From contig JAGACP010000045.1 in NCBI GenBank assembly GCA_017614055.1, forward strand, positions 1-7,526: a stretch of 7,526 nucleotides of DNA. The letters are read 5' to 3'. This stretch comes from Erysipelotrichaceae bacterium. Lineage in GTDB: Bacteria; Bacillota_I; Bacilli_A; Erysipelotrichales; Erysipelotrichaceae. Both the position numbers and the translations under genes were made by a program. This document shows, piece after piece, positions 1-5,823 of this stretch. The notes beneath the pieces were generated by a model. That model searched no databases. It was given only the letters and a program-made list of their open reading frames with translations, and had not been told where the DNA came from. Numbering within the stretch: position 1 is the stretch's first letter; each line of letters begins with the position of its first letter.

Positions 1-368
1 CCGGGGAATCCTTCCTCGAGATCCCTGGAAAAATATGAAAGCACGATCTCATCGTCTTTCAGTTCCTCGACCTTCCAGGTCTTGAACGCAAAGCCGTTGA
101 CGCCTCCGCCGTGAAGCTGGTTCATGTTGTCGTTGACGGAAAGTTCATAAGTCTCTCCGTTCAGCTCAAATCTGGCATTGCCTATCCTGTTGGCGTTCCT
201 GCCGATGCTGGCGCCGATGTTCGAACCGTTGTTGGCGATATATTCCTCGTCAGTATCGAAACCAAGGACGATATCCTTTCCGGTCTTCTTGTCGATGAAC
301 CTGGTAAGGGTCGCACCCAGTTCGCTAACTTCAGCCTTCAGATATTCATTTTCGATCGTATATCTCAT
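1..368 (-). CDS. galM: Aldose 1-epimerase (galactose mutarotase), N-terminal 122 residues, cut by window edge
   Basis: The enzyme interconverts alpha and beta anomers of aldohexoses such as galactose in the cytoplasm, feeding the Leloir pathway. The visible part shows GalM family landmarks in order: GASIGRNANRI at residues 52-62, NGETYKLSVND at 71-81, NQLHGG at 83-88 and EEGFPG at 118-123. Arg57 and His86 fall where the family has sugar-binding Arg and His. The second catalytic His and the Glu base lie beyond the left edge. The ATG at 366-368 is chosen because AGGAG (379-383) sits 10 bases upstream. An in-frame GTG at 375-377 would be only 1 base from it. The gene follows the ABC exporter by 36 bases, and a TATAAT box lies in that gap. 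Family assignment is secure; the gene symbol is by family only, since some paralogues act on other sugars. Confidence 0.93.
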   Translation of the reverse strand, partial: MRYTIENEYLKAEVSELGATLTRFIDKKTGKDIVLGFDTDEEYIANNGSNIGASIGRNANRIGNARFELNGETYELSVNDNMNQLHGGGVNGFAFKTWKVEELKDDEIVLSYFSRDLEEGFP

Positions 369-389
369 GTCATTCACTCTCCTGTCTTC

Positions 390-395
390 ATTATA
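390..395 (-). promoter_or_regulatory. Candidate -10 box upstream of galM
   Basis: A perfect TATAAT on the minus strand lies 21 bases before the galM ATG, between the exporter stop codon and the galM ribosome site. The best -35 at 17-base spacing (413-418, TGATGA) is poor and lies inside the end of the exporter gene. It may give galM transcription independent of the upstream genes, or be a chance AT-rich match. Confidence 0.4.
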
Positions 396-404
396 TAACG
401 CAGC

Positions 405-2165
405 CTAGGACATCATCAGGCTGTGATCCAGCCTGCCTTCAGTATCGGCGAACTGCGAATTGTACAGTTTCCTGTAAATGCCTCCGCGCTTCTTCATCAG
501 CTTCTCGTGGTCTCCCTGTTCCACTATCTTTCCGTTCGAGACCACCAGGATCTCGTCGGCGTTTCTGATCGTCGAAAGACGGTGGGCGACGATGATGGTC
601 GTCCTGCCCTTCCTGAGACTGTTGAGCGCTTCCTGTATCAGCGCTTCGGTCGTATTGTCCAGAGAACTCGTCGCTTCATCAAGGATCAGGATCGGAGGAT
701 TCTTGAGGAACACGCGGGCTATCGAAAGCCTCTGCTTCTGGCCTCCCGAAAGCTTGACTCCTCTTTCGCCTATCTCGCTGTCGAAACCATCCGGCAGAGA
801 CATGACGTAGTCGTAGATGTTGGCCTTTTTTGCGGCCTTGATGACCTGAGCCATCGTCGCATCCTTCCTGCCGTAGGCGATGTTGTCGTAGAAGGAGCCC
901 GAGAAAAGGAACACGTCCTGCTGGACGATCCCGATGTTCTCTCTGAGCGATTCCATCTTGATGTCTTCGATGTCTATCCCATTGATGCTGATGGTTCCGC
1001 TCTCGGCATGATAGAACTTCGGAAGCAGATGGCAGATCGTCGTCTTTCCTCCGCCGCTTGGTCCGACAAGCGCCACGGTCTTGCCTTTCGGAACGGTGAA
1101 ACTGACGTCGTTGAGGACTTCCTTGCTGTCGTCGTCTTCACCGTAGGCGAAACAGACATTCTCGAAACGGATGTCTCCGTTTAATTTCTTATAATACCTG
1201 GCACTCTCCCTGTCCTCTTCCACCGGCAGATCGATGATCTCGATGAACCTCTCGAATCCCGTCACGCCGTCGTTGAACTGTTCCATCCACTGGACCAGCT
1301 GCAGTATCGGACTGGTGAAGAAGCTGATCGAAACGATGAAGCTCGAATAGTCGCCGAAAGTGATCAGCCCGTTGTAAAGGAATATGCCTCCGCTGATAAG
1401 ACACACGACATTGAATATGTCGGTAACGAATATCGTCAGGGCATGCTGGAGAGCCATGGTGAAATACTGACCCTTCTTGGCGTCGACGAACTCCTTGTTT
1501 CCGGTCTCGAACTTCTGCAGTTCCCTGTCGGAATTGTTGAAGGCCTTGGTTATCCTTATTCCCGATACGGACGAGTTGACGTCGCTGTTGATCCTCGCCA
1601 GCGATTTCCTGGCGGCTCTTGAAGACATGATGTGCTTCCTTCTGACTGCGAACGTGATGAGCAGAAGGAATGGCGAACATGAGAATATGATCAGCGAAAG
1701 ACGCAGGTTGATCCTTGAAAGATAAATCATCGAAAACAGGATGGAGAACACCGACATCACCACCATCTCCGGACCGTGGTGGGCAAGCTCGGATATCTCC
1801 TGCAGGTCGCTCGTGATGCGCGACATGATCTTGCCGGTCTCGTTGTTGTCGAAGAACGAGAAAGGAAGCTGCTCAAGTTTCCTGAACAGTTCCCTGCGCA
1901 TGTCCGCCTGCATGTTCGTGCCTACCATGTGCCCGTAGTAGTCCACGCAGTACTTCATGATCATCTTGACGATGTAAGCCGCAAGCAGGATCACTCCGTA
2001 TATGATTATCTGATCGAACTTCCTGTTCGGTATGAGATCATTCAGCATAAGCCTCGTTATTATGGGATAGGTTATTCCTATTATGGAGTTGCCCAAAGCG
2101 CACGACATGTCCAGGATGAACGTCGGCATGTAAGGCTTATAGTATGAAAAAAATCTCTTCAGCAT
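405..2165 (-). CDS. ABC exporter half-transporter (fused membrane and ATPase domains)
   Basis: This is a 586-residue type IV (MsbA/LmrA/BmrA-like) ABC exporter subunit, expected to dimerise in the cytoplasmic membrane and drive ATP-dependent export. Residues about 15-300 form the six-helix membrane domain, with hydrophobic stretches near 16-40, 53-72, 133-150, 154-174, 243-270 and 276-290. The nucleotide-binding domain is complete: A-loop Tyr341, Walker A GPSGGGKT at 368-375, Q-loop Gln415/416, signature LSGGQ at 472-476, Walker B ILILDE at 492-497, D-loop SSLD at 500-503 and switch His528. The length is normal for the family. The N-terminus (MLKRFFSYYKPY) is typical of Firmicute members, which supports this start although no strong ribosome site precedes it. 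It starts 44 bases after the AAA+ gene. The ATG sits in the loop of an inverted repeat. Only one half-transporter is present, so a homodimer is likely. Substrate cannot be told from sequence. Confidence 0.95.
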   Translation of the reverse strand: MLKRFFSYYKPYMPTFILDMSCALGNSIIGITYPIITRLMLNDLIPNRKFDQIIIYGVILLAAYIVKMIMKYCVDYYGHMVGTNMQADMRRELFRKLEQLPFSFFDNNETGKIMSRITSDLQEISELAHHGPEMVVMSVFSILFSMIYLSRINLRLSLIIFSCSPFLLLITFAVRRKHIMSSRAARKSLARINSDVNSSVSGIRITKAFNNSDRELQKFETGNKEFVDAKKGQYFTMALQHALTIFVTDIFNVVCLISGGIFLYNGLITFGDYSSFIVSISFFTSPILQLVQWMEQFNDGVTGFERFIEIIDLPVEEDRESARYYKKLNGDIRFENVCFAYGEDDDSKEVLNDVSFTVPKGKTVALVGPSGGGKTTICHLLPKFYHAESGTISINGIDIEDIKMESLRENIGIVQQDVFLFSGSFYDNIAYGRKDATMAQVIKAAKKANIYDYVMSLPDGFDSEIGERGVKLSGGQKQRLSIARVFLKNPPILILDEATSSLDNTTEALIQEALNSLRKGRTTIIVAHRLSTIRNADEILVVSNGKIVEQGDHEKLMKKRGGIYRKLYNSQFADTEGRLDHSLMMS

Positions 2166-2193
2166 AGCCTAATTCTACCATACGAAGAGATTT
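2151..2193 (-). promoter_or_regulatory. Inverted repeat enclosing the exporter start codon, followed by a U-run
   Basis: AAATCTCTTC (2151-2160) and GAAGAGATTT (2184-2193) are perfect 10-base inverted copies separated by 23 bases. Read on the minus strand, the stem closes a loop that holds the exporter ATG (2163-2165). Its 3' arm runs into a tract of seven Us, three of them paired. Only transcripts coming through from the AAA+ gene contain both arms; RNA started at the candidate promoter at 2177-2205 would lack the 5' arm. It could act as a weak terminator or a translational block on read-through mRNA. The stem has only 4 G-C pairs and a long loop, so the function is inference. Confidence 0.4.
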
Positions 2194-2205
2194 ATATTTT
2201 ATCAA
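2177..2205 (-). promoter_or_regulatory. Candidate promoter for the ABC exporter
   Basis: TTGATA (2200-2205, 5 of 6 bases to the -35 consensus) and TATGGT (2177-2182, 4 of 6) are spaced by exactly 17 bases on the minus strand, just after the stop codon of the AAA+ gene. Transcription would begin near 2170, leaving only about 5 bases before the exporter ATG. An alternative -10, TATAAA at 2191-2196, would give a leader of about 19 bases but has no good -35. Confidence 0.4.
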
Positions 2206-2209
2206 TGCT

Positions 2210-4210
2210 CTATTTGTTTCTCTCGCCCAGATTGAAATCCACTCTCTCCAGGACGTTCATCTTCTCGTCGTCAGGATGTTCGAGCAGCCTCTTGGACTGA
2301 TTCAGGATGGCATCCTCGACCAGGTTCCTCGCCAGACGGCCATTGCCGCTGTTGGGATCGCCCTGATTCTGGATGATCGTGAAGTAATCCTGCAGAGGTC
2401 TCAAAGCATCTTCCGCGATGACGTAGTCCTTGCCTTTGGCGATGGACTTCGCTATCAGCATCAGTTCTTCGCCCGTGTAGTCGTCGAATTCGATGATGTT
2501 GGCGAAACGCGACTTGAGTCCGGAGTTGGCCTCCAGGAACTCCTGCATCTCCTTGGTGTATCCCGCGAGGATGACGATCAGATCGTCGCGGTGGTCTTCC
2601 ATGGCCTTGACCAGGGTATCTATCGCTTCAAGTCCGAACGAGTCGTCCTTGCCTCTGTACAATGAATAGGCCTCGTCGATGAACAGCACGCCGCCCAGTG
2701 CGGACTGGATGACCGACATCGTCAGCGGCGCGGTATGTCCGACATACTTGCCGACCAGATCCGCCCTTGTCACTTCCACCAGCTGGCCCTGCTTCAGGAT
2801 TCCGCAGGCCTTCATCATCCTGGATACGATCCTGGCGATGGTGGTCTTGCCTGTGCCCGGGTTGCCCGTGAAGATCATGTGCTTGGAGATCTCGTTGGTC
2901 TTGAGACCCTTCTGTTTCCTTATCTGGTTGATCTTCAGAAGATTCTCCAGAGAAAGCAGATAGTTCTTGACGAAATCCAGACCGACGATATCGTCGAGTT
3001 CCTTCTGGATCTCTTCCCTCTCCGCCCTGGAGTCGTCGATGACTTCCAGATCCAGAGACTGTTCGTTGAACGATACCTTGACGGTCTCGTCATATCTCAA
3101 TGTGGCATCGGTGATGTCGTCGTACTTCAGCGCAACATCGACCATTTCGTTGTATATCTTGCTGACGGTAGGAGTAATCGAATCCGCTCCGTCGTTAGGC
3201 TCGTAGATGGACTTGAGATAGTCGTTGATGCTGTGATCGACGGTAAGATTCATCTCCAGCTGACTCTGACATCTTGTGATCAGCGATTCCACCAGCTGTT
3301 CGATAATCTTCACCAGAGACTCCTCATCGAGCTTCTTTGTCTGCACCTTGTCGTCGATCTTGTCCACGAAAGATTTGCCGAAGATGTCCATCAGCTTGGT
3401 AGGATTCTTCTCCGATACGAATACCAGCACCTTGTCGTTGCCGCTGAGGTGGTCGATGATATCGCCGGACAGCGTATTGGTAGCTTCAACCAGCTGATTG
3501 TTCTTGAGGGTGTAACGCTTGCCCAGAACGCAGCTTCCTTCCAGCACCAGCTCATTGAGCATGCGGTTGAAGATCGGCGACGCCTCCTCGAAATTCTCGA
3601 TGAGGACGATCGGATTCCTGCCGCTCAGTGCCACGTACAGGTCCTGCAGGAACAGGATCTCCTGCGAGCTTGACTGGTATCTGGCCATGTTCAGGACGAA
3701 CACCTCGTTGGATACCGCCAGGCCGTACTGCTTCAGCAGCTGGCCCATGGTGGTCACCATCTGGTATCTTCCCGTGCCGTTTGAACCGTAGAGGATGATG
3801 CTGTTGCGGATCTTCTGCGGATCGCTTCCCACGACGTAAGGTCTTCTGAAAGCCGTGGTGAAAGCCCTGCAGGCCTCGTCCTGACCGATTATCGTATTAG
3901 AAAGATCATTGTATATCTTGTCGAAGACTTCCTTGGAAGCCTTGCCTAGAACCACCGTCTCCGGAGTCTCGATGGAGATGTTGAAATCCTTCTCGATGTC
4001 CTTCTTCAGCTTGTTTAGATCCTCGTCGGAATAATTGAACTTGTTGATGAGCTGATTGATCTCATCCTGGTTCTGCTGAAGGATGCGGTTGAGCTCGCTC
4101 TCGGTATCCTTCAGGATATCCACCGAGTCATTGTAGATATTAGAAAAGGTTCTCCTTTTAGAGAAAACCTCGTTCATCATTTTTTCTTTTTCTTCCGTCT
4201 TGCTTGCCAT
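2210..4210 (-). CDS. Double AAA+ protein: degenerate ClpB-D2-like module plus active CbbX/SpoVK-type ATPase
   Basis: This is a 666-residue cytoplasmic protein with no membrane segment. Residues 1-95 are charged and helical, probably coiled coil. Residues about 105-355 resemble a ClpA/ClpB second AAA+ module (IIGQDEA at 107-113, SIILYG at 137-142, FVDKID at 281-286). Its P-loop reads GSNGTGRY (142-149), with Arg148 in place of Lys, and its Walker B ends in Glu205-Asn206 instead of Asp-Glu. Residues about 400-650 are an intact CbbX/SpoVK-type module: Walker A GNPGTGKTT at 449-457, pore-loop region DLVGKYVGHTA at 484-494, Walker B VLFIDE at 508-513, candidate arginine finger Arg568, and GNGRLARNL at 622-630 as sensor 2. 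Members of this class remodel protein partners by ATP-driven threading; the partner here is unknown. The gene starts 2 bases after the preceding stop. The only good ribosome site, AAGGAG (4231-4236), is 20 bases from the ATG, so translation probably depends on coupling. Met11 or Met12 are possible alternative starts. Confidence 0.9.
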   Translation of the reverse strand: MASKTEEKEKMMNEVFSKRRTFSNIYNDSVDILKDTESELNRILQQNQDEINQLINKFNYSDEDLNKLKKDIEKDFNISIETPETVVLGKASKEVFDKIYNDLSNTIIGQDEACRAFTTAFRRPYVVGSDPQKIRNSIILYGSNGTGRYQMVTTMGQLLKQYGLAVSNEVFVLNMARYQSSSQEILFLQDLYVALSGRNPIVLIENFEEASPIFNRMLNELVLEGSCVLGKRYTLKNNQLVEATNTLSGDIIDHLSGNDKVLVFVSEKNPTKLMDIFGKSFVDKIDDKVQTKKLDEESLVKIIEQLVESLITRCQSQLEMNLTVDHSINDYLKSIYEPNDGADSITPTVSKIYNEMVDVALKYDDITDATLRYDETVKVSFNEQSLDLEVIDDSRAEREEIQKELDDIVGLDFVKNYLLSLENLLKINQIRKQKGLKTNEISKHMIFTGNPGTGKTTIARIVSRMMKACGILKQGQLVEVTRADLVGKYVGHTAPLTMSVIQSALGGVLFIDEAYSLYRGKDDSFGLEAIDTLVKAMEDHRDDLIVILAGYTKEMQEFLEANSGLKSRFANIIEFDDYTGEELMLIAKSIAKGKDYVIAEDALRPLQDYFTIIQNQGDPNSGNGRLARNLVEDAILNQSKRLLEHPDDEKMNVLERVDFNLGERNK

Positions 4211-4212
4211 GA

Positions 4213-4722
4213 TTACAGATTAAGATTGATCTCCTTGTTTATCTTGTTCATCAGAAGCTTCTTGGACTCGTTCAGAGCCTGCAGCACATAGAACAGACCG
4301 TCATAGTAGCCCTTTTCATAAAGCTGCGAATGAGAGACGTTCTTCTGGATCTCGTCGTTGACTCTCGCTTCGATGACATAGAGATCCTTGGAGTTGTTGT
4401 AGGCATCCTTGTAGTACTTCTCGAGCGCATCCCTGTGTCCTTCGACATAGGCATTGACCTCGACGTAACCGTATGAGACATGTTCGATGATGCCCCTGAA
4501 GGCTTCGAAACGCGTATCGTATGTACCGATATCCTGAGGGATCGAAGGCCTCTTGATCAGCTTGATGTCCTGGGTATTCGAATAACGCGGAGTCTGGACC
4601 GTAGTATTCCACGTCGTATCGTCCTTGACCGAATCAAGATCGTTGAAGATGTCGTCGACATTCAGCTTCTGCTGCTTCTCGACTTCTTCGATCAGCTTGA
4701 ACATATCAATGTTGTTGGCCAT
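4213..4722 (-). CDS. Uncharacterised 169-residue protein between XpaC-like and AAA+ genes
   Basis: I do not recognise this family. The protein is soluble-looking, without signal peptide or membrane helix. The first 30 residues are acidic and helical (FKLIEEVEKQQKLNVDDIF). A polar, Thr/Asn-rich and probably disordered stretch follows at about 35-65. Residues about 70-169 are helical and rich in Tyr (for example FEAFRGIIEHVSYGYVEVN, LYEKGYYDGLFYVLQAL). The ATG (4720-4722) overlaps the XpaC-like stop by one base (TAATG). GGGAGG (4730-4735), lying inside the end of that gene, is 7 bases upstream, which fixes the start. The stop is 2 bases before the AAA+ ATG. Such tight packing suggests a stoichiometric partner, adaptor or substrate of the AAA+ protein (inference). 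It sits where many Firmicutes have telA beside xpaC, but it is much shorter than TelA and I see no TelA resemblance. Confidence 0.85.
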   Translation of the reverse strand: MANNIDMFKLIEEVEKQQKLNVDDIFNDLDSVKDDTTWNTTVQTPRYSNTQDIKLIKRPSIPQDIGTYDTRFEAFRGIIEHVSYGYVEVNAYVEGHRDALEKYYKDAYNNSKDLYVIEARVNDEIQKNVSHSQLYEKGYYDGLFYVLQALNESKKLLMNKINKEINLNL

Positions 4723-5714
4723 TACTGATCCTCCCTGAATGGAGTGTTTCCATATCCATCCTGCTTAAGCAGCGACTGCAGAGTATTGATGTCCGCATTC
4801 AGATTCATATAGTCGGCTTCATGAAGCGAATTGTAGATGATCTTCAGAGCCTCGTTTATAAGCTTAACCGTCTTGACCAGCTGAGTCTCGCACTTCTTGT
4901 AGTCGTCGCCCTTCACCGGCGAATCAGCCAGTTTCTTGTAGTCTTCCAGGATTCCCGTCAGGATAGGCAGATAGTATTCGTAAAGCTTGTTGAGCTTCGG
5001 ATCCACCGTGCCGTCTTCCCTGTCCACGATGTCGATCTGCTTCAGCAGGTCGCAGGTCTGGTAAAGACCGTTAGTGACTTCCTCGTTGGAAAGACCCTGG
5101 TTGAGCGAGTTGATCTGGTCGATGAACTTGCCCGCATCGGAGAAAGAATCCTTGCTTTCTTCCTTCTTGGTCTCTTCCTTCTTCTTGGATTCCTCTTTCT
5201 TCCTGCCGGCTTCGTTCATGGCCTTGATATCCTTCTTGGATACCTTGCTCAGAGCCTCGATGACCTTGTCATAGGCTCCCGGATAGACTTCCTTGAGTTC
5301 CTTCAGCTGGCAGATCTTCTCATCCTTGTAGTTGACGTAAAGATTGTCCACCGTGCTGTAGACGCCGTTCTGCGTGCTTATCGAAACATCGTCAAAAAGC
5401 ACCAGAGAGACATTGTTTTTGTAGTAATCAGCCAGTATCTTGTCGATGCTTCTGATCTTGGCGCTCTTCACATTGCTCTGATTGTACGCATTGTAGACGG
5501 TCTGAGTCTGCCTGCGGTTATTGTTGTAGGTCGTCCTGACATTGGGTCTGAAAAGACTCTGGAACAGCTTCGCGAATCCGTAGCCGATGAGTCCCATGGC
5601 GATGATCGGCGCGAACACATCCAGAAGATCCAGAGCAAAACCAAAGACATCGAACATCATGATGATCATGAACAATGTAAACAGTCCAGAAAATGGTCCT
5701 CTTCTTCTTCTCAT
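4722..5714 (-). CDS. XpaC-like membrane-anchored protein (5-bromo-4-chloroindolyl phosphate hydrolysis family)
   Basis: This is a 330-residue protein with an Arg-rich start (MRRRRGPF). Two hydrophobic helices at about 9-27 and 28-50 anchor it in the membrane with both ends probably cytoplasmic. Residues 85-160 form a globular region of unknown family (KILADYYKNN, DNLYVNYKDEKI). A Lys/Glu-rich linker follows at 171-188. Residues about 205-321 match the XpaC family core as I recall it, including YYLPILTGILEDYKKL (247-262), the SPVKGDD turn (265-271) and the closing DINTLQSLLKQDGY (308-321). The family name comes from a Bacillus phenotype; I see no classic hydrolase active site, so an enzymatic role should not be assumed. 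No other start codon precedes the ATG in frame nearby, and no ribosome site is present. An extended -10 box ends 10 bases upstream, so the message may be leaderless. First gene of the coupled operon. Confidence 0.8.
   Translation of the reverse strand: MRRRRGPFSGLFTLFMIIMMFDVFGFALDLLDVFAPIIAMGLIGYGFAKLFQSLFRPNVRTTYNNNRRQTQTVYNAYNQSNVKSAKIRSIDKILADYYKNNVSLVLFDDVSISTQNGVYSTVDNLYVNYKDEKICQLKELKEVYPGAYDKVIEALSKVSKKDIKAMNEAGRKKEESKKKEETKKEESKDSFSDAGKFIDQINSLNQGLSNEEVTNGLYQTCDLLKQIDIVDREDGTVDPKLNKLYEYYLPILTGILEDYKKLADSPVKGDDYKKCETQLVKTVKLINEALKIIYNSLHEADYMNLNADINTLQSLLKQDGYGNTPFREDQ
4730..4735 (-). promoter_or_regulatory. Ribosome binding site of the 169-residue protein
   Basis: GGGAGG on the minus strand lies within the last codons of the XpaC-like gene, 7 bases from the overlapping TAATG stop/start. 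It decides the start of the second gene and indicates translational coupling. Confidence 0.8.
5151..5204 (-). repeat. Lys/Glu-rich low-complexity linker coding repeat
   Basis: Residues 171-188 of the XpaC-like protein repeat the pattern KKEES / KKEET / KKEES. On the minus strand the DNA is almost all purine (GAAGAAAGAGG-like units) but the copies are imperfect. It is probably a flexible charged spacer between the unknown middle region and the XpaC core. Length variation between strains is plausible. Confidence 0.6.
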
Positions 5715-5724
5715 ACTAAAAAAT

Positions 5725-5733
5725 ATTATATCA
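5725..5733 (-). promoter_or_regulatory. Extended -10 promoter of the XpaC-like operon
   Basis: TGATATAAT on the minus strand is a perfect TGn extension plus TATAAT. No good -35 is seen at 16-18 base spacing, which extended -10 promoters can tolerate. Expected initiation near 5718 would leave about 4 bases before the ATG at 5714. Confidence 0.6.
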
Positions 5734-5789
5734 TCATAGAGTAATAAAAGTGTGCTAATTTCACAACAATTTTCACCCCATTTTCATTT

Positions 5790-5803
5790 AATTATATATA
5801 ATT
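5790..5803 (+). promoter_or_regulatory. AT palindrome holding the -10 box of the plus-strand gene
   Basis: AATTATATATAATT is a perfect 14-base palindrome that contains TATAAT at 5797-5802 on the plus strand. No convincing -35 lies 16-18 bases upstream (the area reads CACCCC). The distance to the ribosome site is short, so initiation may be from the overlapping TATATA instead. The gap between the two divergent genes (5715-5823) is strongly AT-rich and has no gene of its own. Confidence 0.45.
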
Positions 5804-5808
5804 GAGTT

Positions 5809-5816
5809 AAGGAGGT
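5809..5816 (+). promoter_or_regulatory. Strong ribosome binding site of the 192-residue protein
   Basis: AAGGAGGT lies 7 bases before the ATG at 5824. It rules out the in-frame TTG at 5818, which would be only 1 base away. Confidence 0.9.
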
Positions 5817-5823
5817 ATTGGAT

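Noticed and set aside
423..1184. Plus-strand open frame of 253 codons
   Set aside because: It lies opposite the complete ABC exporter ATPase domain, has no ribosome site, and its translation shows no family features; it is an antisense shadow.
2735..3673. Plus-strand open frame of 312 codons
   Set aside because: It is fully antisense to the AAA+ gene, whose motifs are intact. Its translation is an unlikely composition rich in Val, Asp, His and Gln, as expected from a mirrored frame.
2210..4210. Double AAA+ protein as a ClpB/ClpC chaperone or the EccA of a type VII secretion system
   Set aside because: There is no Clp N-domain or middle domain, the ClpB-like module is inactive, and the active module is CbbX/SpoVK-type. 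EccA has a TPR N-terminus and ESX neighbours, none of which are present.
4213..4722. 169-residue protein as a truncated TelA
   Set aside because: It is far shorter than TelA, has a clean start and stop with proper spacing on both sides, and shows no recognisable TelA pattern.
4821..5744. Plus-strand open frame of 307 codons with hydrophobic stretches
   Set aside because: It is antisense to the XpaC-like gene; the hydrophobic runs come from reading the Lys/Glu codons backwards. No start signals are seen.
5818..5820. TTG as start of the 192-residue protein
   Set aside because: It is only 1 base from the AAGGAGGT site, while the ATG at 5824 has the ideal 7-base spacing.
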